DNA from: Onthophagus taurus
Lineage: Eukaryota; Arthropoda; Insecta; Coleoptera; Scarabaeidae
DNA: 64,000 nucleotides
Assembly: GCF_036711975.1 (NCBI RefSeq)
Contig: NC_091973.1
Span: 868,001 to 932,000, forward strand
Reading direction: 5' to 3'
Part shown: positions 46,775 to 57,189 of the stretch, one piece after another
How the letters are laid out: each line of letters begins with the position of its first letter
How positions within the stretch are numbered: position 1 is the first letter of the stretch
Translations under genes and position numbers: made by a program
The notes under the pieces: generated by a model
Told to the model about the DNA's origin: nothing
The model's database searches: none
Seen by the model: only the letters and a program-made list of their open reading frames with translations

Positions 46775-48504
46775 TTCCTGCATTCTGGAAAGTGTATTTC
46801 CTGATTGCTGGAAGGAAGCATTAATTAAGCCTATACTTAAATGTAGTGACCTAAAAGCTTTGAAGGACCTGAGACCCATTAGTATTCTGCCAATGTTATC
46901 AAAGGTTCTTGAAAGAGTACTTATTACGGATACTGACTCTCTATCATCTACTCAGTCTGGGTTTCGTTGAGGGTATGATTGTTGCTCTGCGATGCTGAAG
47001 GTGACAGATGATATTATCTCTGCGACTGATAAGGGTGAAGTTACCGTTCTTACCTTGTTAGACTATAGTAAAGCGTTTGATAATCATGCGGTCCTTTTTA
47101 GGATTCTTCACTCTGTTGGGCTTGATCCTTCGGCGGTTGCTCTGCTTGGACGGAGATCACAGTATGTTCGGATTGAGGGCATAACATCTTCTTCTCGACC
47201 AATTGATTTTGGGGTTCCTCAGGGCTCAATTCTTGATCCCACGTTGTTTTCGATATATACTTTAATAATGTGAAACACAATCAAGTTCACAGTTATGCCG
47301 ATGATACCCAGCTTTATGTTTCTTTTGGTCCATCCCAATGGCGCAATGCTATTAATAATTTAAATTCTGACTTGGAATATATAACGAATGTTTCCAATTT
47401 GCATTGTCTGAAAATTAATCCTAATAAATCTGCCGTTTTGCTCTTTGGTAACAAAAGCGTTTGCGACCAGTTAAAGGGTTTGGTTAAAGTTTACATTCAG
47501 GGATCAGAAGTGCCGATTGTGAGTGAGGCAAGGAGTCTTGGTTTGATTGTAGATAACAGTTTTAGATACCATAGTCAAGTTAATAACTACATCAAGAAAG
47601 CGTATCACTCGTTAAGGCTACTATATCCCCATAGAAGCTATTTGCCTATCATGTTGAAAAAAACTTTTGGTTCTTTCTCAGTTTAACTATATGATTCCCT
47701 TATATCATCCGGCTGTGTGCTCATATGACTCGGGGAGGATTCAGAGAGTTCAGAATAGCTGTCTTCGTTTTATTTATGGAATCCGGAAGTTCGATCACAT
47801 TTCCCACTGACTTATTGAATCAGGCTGGTTGTCGATGCGCTCATAAATTGATTACTACTAAAACCCCTATATATTTGTACAATAAGATTTTTTTCAGGTG
47901 CGATATTCACAATCGTGAAACTAGATTTAGGTGCTGCATAGACCCGCCTCGACACAGAACGTCACTTTTCCAAAGATCTTTTTCTTTTCATATATATAAG
48001 TCATACGGGAGCATTGGTGACGAGTTGAGGAATCTCGGTGTTAATTGTTTTAAAAAACATTTGAGGGCACGGTTACTTGGAGAGCAGGTGACTACTATTT
48101 CTGGCAGAGACCGGTGAGTCACAGTTTTGCTGCGAATATTTCTTTACATTATTTAAGATATTGTTTTCTTTCTTTTTTTTTATTTTTTGTAGAGTTAAGG
48201 ATTATGATGTATTTCATATCTCTCTAATAATTGTCAAGGCTTGGATTAAATACAACTGAATTTTTGCCTCGTGATTGCACTATTTCTTTTTCTCTTGTTA
48301 TTGTTCTTTCTTTTTTATTATTATTTTATTTTATTTTTATTTGGTGTAATACTTTACTGTAGTACATTATTTTATTAATTATCTCATTATCTTTTTATTA
48401 CAATTTGTTTTTACTTTTATTTTTGTAATCAATTATTTATAATTATTTTTCATTTTTCCTGATGATTGTGCAATAAAGGCTATTATTATTATTATTATTA
48501 TTAA
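46775..48504 (+). mobile_element. 5'-truncated, decayed LINE with (ATT)n tail
   Basis: Encodes the RT fingers and palm in pieces: LRPISILPMLSKVLERVL, then SGFR followed by a stop, LDYSKAFDNHAVLF, GVPQGSILDPTLFSIY, then YADDTQLYVSF in another frame, and a C-terminal part. At least one in-frame stop and two or three frameshifts are present. The 3' UTR ends CAATAAAGGCT(ATT)n at about 48480-48504. The same tail type follows the LINE at 57.2 kb, so both seem to belong to one family. Confidence 0.85.
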
Positions 48505-48756
48505 ACCTATACACCATCGTATAGAGCGCAAAATTTCCTATAGGTTCTATATAATTTTAGACTTTTTTCCGTATCATATAAGAAAGTTATTAACCCAAAA
48601 AAATTGTGATATTTTTCAAAATTAAAAATGTTAAAAAATATATATTATTTACATAGAGAATGAGAAATTTTCCAATAAATCACCTTGTTTCAACATATGC
48701 TAATATCCCCAGAGAAAATTTCCAATCAGTTCAAAACATTCACACGTTACTAAAGA

Positions 48757-48764
48757 TATAAAAG
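48757..48764 (+). promoter_or_regulatory. TATA box of the odorant receptor gene
   Basis: TATAAAAG lies 49 bp before the receptor ATG. A start of transcription near 48787 would leave a short 5' UTR. No other TATA-like string is as close to consensus here. Confidence 0.45.
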
Positions 48765-48812
48765 GAAATCAACTTGTTAAAGCTTCGTTAATTAAAAAAA
48801 AAACATTTCAAT

Positions 48813-50077
48813 ATGGTTGTTATAAAAAAGCGTGATTACACAGATTTTAAAAAAGCCGTAAAATCGCTTGATTACTACGAAGAAGCTTTATTTTATTTAG
48901 ATTTCTTGTGGGGTTTACACCCTCATTTTCCAGGTTACTTTTCTATAATAAAATTTTGTTTTTTCCTCGCTGTATCTACGACCTACGTGTTTCTGGCTTT
49001 TTATATGATTGTCGATGAATACACTGGTATAGAAACTTTGAAAAAATCCGATATTTTAAGTCCAAGTATTCAAGTTGTTATTGTACTTTTATCTTATAAA
49101 ATAAATAAATCGGTTTTACAAGATTTGATTGAAAAAGCAGGACGATTTTGGGAGGTGAAACCGGAAATGGAAGAAATTCAAAATCAGTTTCGTTTAGTCA
49201 GATATTTTATGGTTTTTTATAAATCTGCAATACTTGGAACGACAATTTATTATGAAATCGCTGCACTAACAAGCACGGAAAGAGTTTTGCCAACCGAGTG
49301 TTATAGGTTTTGCGATATTGAAAAAGACTCTTGTTACTGGTTTTTAGTTCTCTTTGTCAATATAGCCGCTTTTGTGCTGGTTTGGGGAATTTATACGTTC
49401 GATGGCTTTTTCGCGGGATCCGTCATCCAACTTATTGGGCAATTAAAATTAATTAAACATAAATTAGAAAATTTAAAATTTGAAAATGATGAAGAAAACC
49501 TTATCGAAATTATCGATCACCACAACTTTATCTTGGATTTTATTAACGATATCAACACTTTATATTCAAACATTTTATTCACGCAATTCTCTTCGTTAAT
49601 ATTCAGCATGTGCATTGGGTCATTTTTACTCACGCTACATGGAACTCCCACTGTTAATACACTAACACAATACGTTGTTTATTTAACTTGTATGTTTACA
49701 CAGGTTTTTGTGTTTTCTTATGGTGGACAAGTTATACTAGACGAGGTAATTATAATGTAACAATTTTTTTATAGTTCTAAGAATTAAAAACATTATTATT
49801 TTTAGACTGCAAGCGTTGCTGACGTCGCATATCAAACAAATTGGTTTCACGCATCAGTTTCTATGCAAAAATCTATTTCTACAATTATTCTACGATCGCA
49901 ACAGGAAACTAAAATTAGTGTCGGCGGATTTTCAAATTTAGATTTACGGATGTATTTATATGTATGTTTTATTTTTCATGCAAGTTGTTGTATTAAAAAA
50001 ATTTTTTGTAGGCTGCTAAAACGGCATTTTCTTTCTACACAATGATGAATCAGATGTATCAAAATGACTTGAATTAA
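48813..50077 (+). CDS. Odorant receptor (insect 7tm_6 family)
   Basis: Three exons: 48813-49745, 49806-49961, 50012-50077; 384 residues, normal for insect ORs. These are inverted seven-pass ligand-gated channels that work with Orco in olfactory neurons. Several hydrophobic segments are visible (for example KFCFFLAVSTTYVFLAFYMI, WFLVLFVNIAAFVLVWGIYT, YVVYLTCMFTQVFVFSYGGQ). The typical 3' end is split by two phase-0 introns before TASVADVAYQTNWF and before AAKTAFSFYTMMNQM, which is the conserved C-terminal region of the family. It stands alone here, with no second receptor in the window. The ligand is unknown. Confidence 0.88.
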
Positions 50078-50273
50078 ATCGTTGCGTTCTTTTGTGATGT
50101 GGAAGGGTCTTATCTACATTTATACGTTTATTGTGTACTGTGGAGTGACGTAGGGACTTCCCCCAAATACTTTATGCAGTTCTCCGCACTTATACATCAC
50201 GTTAATCACGTTAGTTTTGCGTTTCACACGCAAAGAATCAGTACTCAATATTAGTATCGTTCCAACAAAAAAA

Positions 50274-51208
50274 ATGTAAGTACATTATATTATTATAAAA
50301 TTATTATTATTTTAAATGTTCGTTGTTTACTCATTAAAAATGTTGCTATCAACAAAAATTCTATCACAAATTAGTAAGAAATGAAATATGAATTCCGAGA
50401 ATTTGGTTTAAAGTTATGATTAATTGGATAACAACGAGGCGACTAAAGTAAACATAGGTGTGGTCATGTTTCTTATGCCTCGGATTAATAAACATATATA
50501 TTTTCATACAACACAATTTCTTTGCAATGAATTTAATTTCAAATTAAATAATTTGGGTTTTTGAAATAAATGATTTTAATTTAAATATTTATACATTTCA
50601 GGGCATCTTTTAAAAATGTTGTATTGGGAGAAATGCCTGATGGTGATCTTGGATTTGACACTCAATTGATCGAACTATCGGCAAATTCCTTAGAGTACAA
50701 ACTAGTATTAAAACATCTTAGCAGCACTATGCAAAGCAGTATTTCGAAAATACAAAAGATTCACTGTCCATCACTTTACGGATGGTATATGATTAAAAAG
50801 GCTGAGTACGAGAGTCGAGGTTATGAAGATTGCGAAAAAACGTTGGTTCATGTAACTGGAGCTAGCAATATTTCCTCGATATTGCGTTCCAATTTAAATT
50901 GGCGCAGAGTTAATCGTCATAAGTTTGGAAAAGGCATCAGCTTCGCGGATGATGCAGCTTACGCCAATCAATATGCCGCTATGTCAATTGGTTTAGATCG
51001 TGCTATAATAATAGCAGATGTTTTGATTGGAAAATGTTTTCTTGGGAATTCTTGGACCGATTTACCGCCATATGGATGTGACACAACCACCGGAAATCGA
51101 CATGTTTTCGTCAAATTTTACGATGACGAATTTTTACCAAAATATGTTGTGTATTATACCTCACCTCCTATAGTTATAAGGAGGAGATTTAATCGTTTTC
51201 GTTTTTAA
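50274..51208 (+). CDS. Small PARP-like ADP-ribosyltransferase with split start codon
   Basis: Two exons: 50274-50275 supply A and T, and 50602-51208 supply the G and the rest; 202 residues. The GTAAGT donor directly after AT and the TTTCAG acceptor join to ATG GCA TCT. This gives MASFKNVVLGEMPDGDLGFD, in frame with the conserved domain, and no other good ATG exists before it. The PARP catalytic fold is seen as LVHVTGASNISSIL, KFGKGISFADDAAYANQYA, ADVLIGK and PKYVVYY, closest to the PARP11/12/14 mono-ADP-ribosylation group. His of the H-Y-E triad is present. The Tyr position reads Ser (GKGISFA rather than GKGxYFA), and the Glu position is not Glu. It may be weak, mono-specific or inactive. No WWE or zinc-finger domain accompanies it. 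Confidence 0.8.
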
Positions 51209-51261
51209 AACCTCTGATTGTAATAACCTATCATTTGTAGTGAACACTTTGTAGTAACAAA
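51209..51261. other. 3' UTR of the PARP-like gene
   Basis: Short 3' flank with an ATAAATAA signal near 51260, which merges with the tail of the neighbouring minus-strand LINE. Confidence 0.35.
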
Positions 51262-51398
51262 TAAATAATTTATTTATTTATTTATTTAATTTGTCCAAAA
51301 AGAAATATACATATAAAGTATATACATATCATATATATATATATAGGGTACAGCATAGCTGATTACTAGAAAACTAGAAAACCAAAAATAAATACATA
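51262..51398 (-). mobile_element. 3' end of a minus-strand LINE, cut off by a DNA transposon
   Basis: Read on the minus strand, this piece ends in an (AAAT)n tail at about 51262-51290. It is the distal 3' UTR of the LINE whose RT lies at 53874-54947. The two parts are separated by a complete long-TIR DNA transposon. Confidence 0.6.
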
Positions 51399-51400
51399 TA

Positions 51401-53871
51401 CAGGGTGGTTCAGTTTTTAATCGGGAAACTTTACTAGGACGTAATACTTGCCAAAATAACACAAGTTTTTTATATAAACATAAGGTCGCAACTCTTTTGT
51501 TTTCGAGCTATGAGCGATCAAAGTTGAGCTAAAAATTTACATTTTATTATTTATTTCGGCTATAAGTAAACCGAAGAATTTGAAATTTGGTATGTATTTA
51601 CTACTGGTTAACATCTTGTTTTCTAGCATACCTTAAGCTTCCCTAGCGCCCTCTAACGGGATGAAATTCACCACCCCCTTGGTTCTTTTTAGAAGAACTT
51701 TTTAACGCAATGCAATATTAACATAGAAAAATATGGGTTGTACAGCTCATTCTTTAGTGGTTCTTTTTTGTCTCTTTAGTTTTTCTCTTAAAATTGATAG
51801 TTTTTGCGTAAAAAAATAAAATATGTTACATTGCGCGGCAAAGCGCTACCTACAAATAAAAAACAAAATTTTAAGTTGGCTATGGAAGATGTAAACTTAC
51901 CAGGATTTTGGGCTAACACAATAACACAAATTATTTACGATTTCGTCTCTTGACTTGTTTTCTCATTAAAGTAATAAAAAATTTAATTAAATTTAAGTTA
52001 AAATAATCATTCAAAAGATAAGTAACATTTAATAATAAATTAAATAGTATACTAAAAAAATGGAAATTACAAGAGAAAAATGTTAAAAAACAAACAGAAA
52101 ACTAATTAAGAATCAAAATGAAACAAATTTATCAAAAAAACTCATTACAAAAATAAACACAATTAATTTAAAAATTGTTCAAAATGCATGCCATTGTTAT
52201 CAATGCATTTTTGGCATCTTGTAACAACAGAATTAACTGCTGCTAATATTTGAAACGGATTGTTCCTTAAAGTGTTAGCAGCGTCTTTTATTTTTCCCAA
52301 CAGTTCTTCCCGAGTGTTTATTGGAACGGCGTAAACTAGATTTTTCATATAGCCCCACACAAAAAAATCTAAAACGTTAAGATCAGGAGACCTTGGTGGC
52401 CAGGCAACGGGACCTCGGTTTGCCTCTTGATAATTGACAGGACCTAGTCGTCCTATCCGTCTATGACCATGCACGTACGTTAGCGCTGTAATGCGATGGT
52501 GCCCCATCCATCTGAAGCCAATGTTGCTCCAGATCACCTAGAGGAACGTCCGATAAACATTCCGCCAAATCGTTTTGCAAAAAATTTAAAAACATCGTTG
52601 CGTTCAAACGAGGTGGCAAAAAATAAGGCCCACAGAGGTTATTATTAATGACACCCATCCACACATTAAAACTAAACTCTGTTTGGTAGGTTTTTGGACG
52701 TATTGCATGGGGATTTTCATGCTCCCAACTATGTAAGTTATGGTAATTTACGACACCCCTTCTTGTAAACGTGGCTTCATCTGTCCACAAAATCTTCTTA
52801 CAAAAATTTTGGCCACCTACAGAAAGTTACTCTTTTAGGACCATCTGCAGGTCTTAAATTTTGTACAGGTTGAAAACGATAGGGTTTCCTGTGGTCCTTC
52901 TTCAGAGTTCGTAAAATTGTACTTCTTGAGACTCGTAAATTTTGAGCTTGAAGTAGTCTAGCAGCTATGCGACTGCTTAATGTGCTGTCATTATCAAAAA
53001 GGTTTAAAATTGCTCTTTGGTTTCTGTTATTTTGATTATTTCGTACTTGCTGGGTATTTAAACCATATTGTCGAAAACGTTGATGTGTATTGATAAATAC
53101 CTGAGGATCAGGACATCTTCTATTAGGAAACCTTCTAGCGTATTCTCTAGATGCCGCTTCCGCATTTCCATCACAAAAACCATAAATAAAATGAATGTCT
53201 GCGTATTCTTCTGTCGAAAATAATCGTGGCATGATCAATTTTTCGTAGTTTTTTAAACAATGATCAACAATAAAAAAATAATGATACTTTTACTTAATAA
53301 CAATCAAGAAATATTTTCAATAATTGTCAACAATTAAGAGGATTTAACGTAACTAACAGCTCGTCTCAATACAAACATAAATTGTTTTTTGAAAATCAAA
53401 GCCAACTTTTAGAGTAATTTTAGCTAAGCATGGCGGTACATGGCACGACATTCCATTTTTTTACACAAAAACTATCAATTTTAGGAAAAAAACTAAAGAG
53501 ACAAAAAAGTACCATTAAAGAATGAGCTTTATAACCAATATTTTTTTATGTTAATACTCCATGGCGTTAAAAAGTTCTTCTAAAAAGAACCAAGGGGGTG
53601 GTGAATTTCATCCCCTTAGAGGGCGCTAGGGAAGCTTAAGGTATGCTAGAAAACAAGATGTTAACCAGTAGTAAATACATACCAAATTTCAAATTCTTCG
53701 GTTTACTTATAGCCGAAATAAATAATAAAATGTAAATTTTTAGCTCAACTTTGATCGCTCATAGCTCGAAAACAAAAGAGTTGCGACCCTATGTTTATAT
53801 AAAAAACTTGTGTTATTTTGGCAAGTACTACGTCCTAGTAAAGTTTCCCGATTAACAACTGAACCACCCTG
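51401..53871 (-). mobile_element. Tc1/mariner-like DNA transposon with ~420-bp TIRs, transposase broken
   Basis: Ends CAGGGTGGTTCAG and CTGAACCACCCTG, with TA on both sides. The inverted repeats extend about 420 bp (51401-51822 and 53454-53871). The transposase on the minus strand (about 53238-52163) is split by at least two frameshifts. Its pieces give the N-terminal helix-turn-helix (MPRLFSTEEYADIHFIYGF), the first catalytic Asp (LWTDEATFTRRG), the second (QMDGAPSHYS) and the third (PRSPDLNVLDFFVWGYM). It is a non-functional, fairly young copy inserted into a LINE. Confidence 0.88.
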
Positions 53872-53873
53872 TA

Positions 53874-54947
53874 TATCAAAGTAATAACCAACAAAATAAA
53901 AATAAAAATAATTAAACTTAACATTTTGATTCTTGTTCCTCAAGAAGCCTGCGCTTCAAGGTGCATTTAAAAGATCTATTAGATTTCAACTGAAAAACAT
54001 CTGAAAAGCAATTATAAATTGTAGGTGCAAAGCTACCACAAAATTTAGCAGATTTATGTTTGGGAATCGTCAACAACTTCGTTTGTCTTAGATTAACATT
54101 ATGTATTTGCGATCTTGGTACTAAGATACAATATAAATAATAAGGCAATTTGTAAAATATTACAGCTAGCAAGAGTGTACATCTAGGTTCCATTTTTAAA
54201 ATAGAATATCTTATGTAATAGGGGGTAACATGTTCTCTACGATCAATCGAGTATGAAAACCTAAGTCCGCTGTTCTGAAGTATTTGAATACGATTTTTTA
54301 AAGTAGCTGATAGAAAATTGTAGTAAACGTTGCTACAGTAATCAAGTTGACTTAGAATTAAGGAGTTAAGAAGTCTCCATTTCAATTGTGGTGACAACAA
54401 TGACTTAAATTTATATAACGATTTTAACTTATAGTAGCACACACCAATTTTCTTATTTACATGTTCCGCAAAATTAAGATTACTGTCGACAGTAAGACCT
54501 AAGTTGTTGGTCGATTCAGAGAACGCTAAGACAGTTCCATTGAGGTGTATAGGAACCGATAAATTATCGATTGCTCTTCTGCGAATGTTGGCCGACCCGA
54601 CACACATACATATAGTTTTTTTCGCGTTAAGAATTAACCCGTTAACAGAACACCACTCACAAATATTCTTTAAATCAGAGTTAAGCAAGCGCACCGTGTC
54701 ATCAACACTGATAATATCACAAGAGATGTAAATCTGCGCATCATCCGCGTATTGATGAACCGAACAGCTCGTCACTACATTTGGCATGTCTGCTAAGTTG
54801 AATAATATAGGACCCAAAACACTTCCCTGTGGAACACCTTGCTTGACTAGGATACCGCTAGATATATTACCATTAATCTTTGTATGTTGAGATCTGTTCA
54901 CAAGATATGACTGGAACCAATGTATCATTATGCTTTATAATCCTCTG
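53874..54947 (-). mobile_element. LINE reverse-transcriptase fragment (minus strand)
   Basis: One open frame on the minus strand (54928-53918) carries the RT palm, KQGVPQGSVLGPILFNLAD, then QYADDAQIYIS with the catalytic Asp pair, the thumb and the C-terminal end (KCTLKRRLLEEQESKC). The endonuclease and the first RT motifs are absent. It continues past the inserted DNA transposon to the (AAAT)n tail at 51.26 kb. Confidence 0.85.
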
Positions 54948-55112
54948 TTAGATATGATAACGCTCACAAATTAATTTGAAGGCTTTCACAGCCGTTGTCA
55001 AATTAGAACTAATAATAGCACTATCGCTAGAACTAACACTAGACCGAGAACTAAAAACTTTCGTGTTAAGCCGTGCGTCTTTTCGAAAAGTGTTTAACGT
55101 TTCGGATGCCAT
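54948..55112 (-). CDS. Small open frame of 54 codons, unknown
   Basis: Starts MASETLNTFRKD, passes a Ser-rich stretch and ends AVKAFKLICERYHI directly where the LINE fragment begins. I do not recognise it. It could be the first exon of a lost host gene cut off by the LINE, part of another transposon, or chance. Confidence 0.25.
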   Translation of the reverse strand: MASETLNTFRKDARLNTKVFSSRSSVSSSDSAIISSNLTTAVKAFKLICERYHI

Positions 55113-55187
55113 GTTGCATTTTGACAATAAATATGTAAAAATGACTAATTAGTGTCTAATTGTCAACTAAATTGTTTTTGTCAAATC

Positions 55188-55229
55188 CGGGTGGAGAAGG
55201 TTTCGTTAAGTTCCTACCTTCTCCACCCG
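55188..55229. repeat. Hairpin, 13-bp perfect stem
   Basis: CGGGTGGAGAAGG at 55188-55200 pairs perfectly with CCTTCTCCACCCG at 55217-55229. It sits directly before the tandem array. Confidence 0.75.
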
Positions 55230-55230
55230 T

Positions 55231-55712
55231 ATAATTAATGTTTGTAAACAAAACTAACCTTACCTAACATTCCTTCACGCTATAATTGACATTACAAAAG
55301 AAAACTTCACGCTATAATTGCCATTACTAATTGCCAAAGAATACTTCATGGTATAATTAATGTTTGTAAATAAAACTAACCTTACCTAACATTCCTTCAC
55401 GCTATAATTGACATTACAAAAGAAAACTTCACGCTATAATTGCCATTACTAATTGCCAAAGAATACTTCATGGTATAATTAATGTTTGTAAACAAAACTA
55501 ACCTTACCTCACATTCCTTCACGCTATAATTGACATTACAAAAGAAAACTTCACGCTATAATTGCCATTACTAATTGCCATTACTAATTGCCAAAGAATA
55601 CTTCATGGTATAATTAATGTTTGTAAACAAAACTAACCTTACCTAACATTCCTTCACGCTATAATTGACATTACAAAAGAAAACTTCACGCTATAATTGC
55701 CGTTACCAATTA
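55231..55712. repeat. Tandem array, four units of ~122 bp
   Basis: ATAATTAATGTTTGTAAA recurs at 55231, 55353, 55475 and 55610. The third unit carries an extra 13-bp internal duplication (TTACTAATTGCCA). Each unit also has two copies of a CTTCACGCTATAATTG sub-repeat. The units are nearly identical, so the array is young. Confidence 0.9.
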
Positions 55713-55761
55713 CAACCCATGCTACCAAAATGGTAGTATCCCAGTTTGGTAGCATGGGTTG
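55713..55761. repeat. Hairpin, 17-bp perfect stem
   Basis: CAACCCATGCTACCAAA at 55713-55729 pairs perfectly with TTTGGTAGCATGGGTTG at 55745-55761 across a 15-base loop. It directly follows the tandem array. Confidence 0.85.
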
Positions 55762-56251
55762 ATGTAATCTACAATTATTTATCGAAGCTCAGAATCGACA
55801 ATTTTGTTTATTAACTGTCCCATTAAAATGAGGTCTTGCACCACTGTTGAACTAACCATAATGTTGTTTGGACTTCGGATAAATACCTCTCTTACTCCAT
55901 CAACATTTGCTGGTGTTGTGGCGATTCTGGCAGTTTCCTTTTCAATACAGAACTACTCATTCTCAGTGCATTAATGCACCTAAGAATGGTATTGCAGGGG
56001 ATACCACCATGACAACTGATGTGGAATTTTTGCCAGAAGAGACTTCGGATTGTTATCACTAGAGCAAGAAGCAATTGATTCCTTGCGCAAACTTCACTGA
56101 CACGCAGTGTTCTCGAGTACTGTATTCTAAAAACATCCCTCTTCTGTGACTCACCCTATGTATGGGTCATATTAAATTCACTTGTAGTGCTAGGTTTAAG
56201 AATAAGAATTAATTAATATTTTTATTATTTATTTTATTTTTCTTATTTTAG
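55762..56251. other. Unassigned sequence between array and kinesin fragment
   Basis: A 60-codon minus-strand frame (55892-56074) has the look of a decayed coding fragment (a stretch reads RMSSSVLKRKLPES) but I cannot assign it. The rest is AT-rich and ends in a TTTTAG acceptor for the kinesin fragment. Confidence 0.3.
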
Positions 56252-57049
56252 GTCATTATCTACCTTGACATTGGTTATATCGCAATTAACCGATGAGAAC
56301 TGTAAATTCCGTAGTTATAGAGATTCAAAATTAACACTGATTTTAAAAAATGCGCTTGGAGGAAACGCGAAAACTTTAATTGTCGCAAATATAACTCCGG
56401 CATCTCTAGAAGATACTCATTCAACGTTATCGTAAGGGTTTTCTATCAAACATTTTCTTTTTTTTTTAATTTCATTGATTTTTAAAATTTAGGTTTGCTC
56501 GTCGCGCGAAAGCTATTAAAAATACAGCTGTTATTAATAATACCGAAGGAAGTAGTATACTTTTAAGACAACAAATTCGTATAAAGGAGTTGGAACGGGA
56601 ATTGTTAATGGCTCGGGCGGAAAATAAACAACCTTACAATCACCTGATTAAATTGAATAATAGACTTTTCGCTAAAAAATCCAATTCATCGTCGCCACAC
56701 CATCTCAAAGACTAGAGATGTTGTTGCTTGCTCACATGATGATATTGATAATATTTTTCAAGGTGAGTTTAAAAAAAAAAAATGAGACTTGAAAAAATTT
56801 TTATTTTCCTTTATAAGTTACTTGTTCAACGATTCCTTTAACTGTAATTGAAAAAAGTATGCTGCGTGTAGCCATCGAAAGGAATCCCTCATCAACCTCA
56901 ATTACCGAAAACGTTCAAACGTTACCTTTTGAAGCACAATTAGATTTGTCTGTTGTTGAAGCTGGTGATGGTACAGACGAGGATGGCACGATCTCTCCCG
57001 ATATCTCAATTGTTGACTACTCTGTGTGTGATAAGGATTTAGCAGAGAG
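56252..57049 (+). pseudogene. Fragment of a kinesin motor gene (kinesin-12/KIF15-like)
   Basis: Three exon-like pieces, 56252-56431, 56493-56715 and about 56817-57049. The first two join in phase and encode the end of a kinesin motor: SLSTLTLVISQLTDEN, RDSKLTLILKNALGGNAKT (the family reads RDSKLTxLLxxxLGGN), then FARRAKAIKNTAVINN and a neck coil. The second piece reaches a stop (LKD then TAG). The third, an acidic stretch (VEAGDGTDEDGTISPDIS), is not in an obvious frame with it. The P-loop and first two-thirds of the motor are missing. Introns are kept, so it arose by DNA duplication or rearrangement, not retroposition. It runs straight into a LINE. Confidence 0.65.
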
Positions 57050-57189
57050 GTACTTTTATTTACTCTTTTTTATTTTGATTTTTAAACATTGTGGATTTCT
57101 CATTAAGTAGCATGGCTCACTTTAGGTAGAGGTGTTACTAGAGCGATCTTCCATTGTTTCGGATAAACTCCGTATATTAGTGAGAAGTT

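Noticed and set aside
46992-47273. RT frame at 47 kb as a host gene
   Set aside because: It is the palm of a LINE reverse transcriptase with neighbouring pieces in other frames and a LINE tail downstream.
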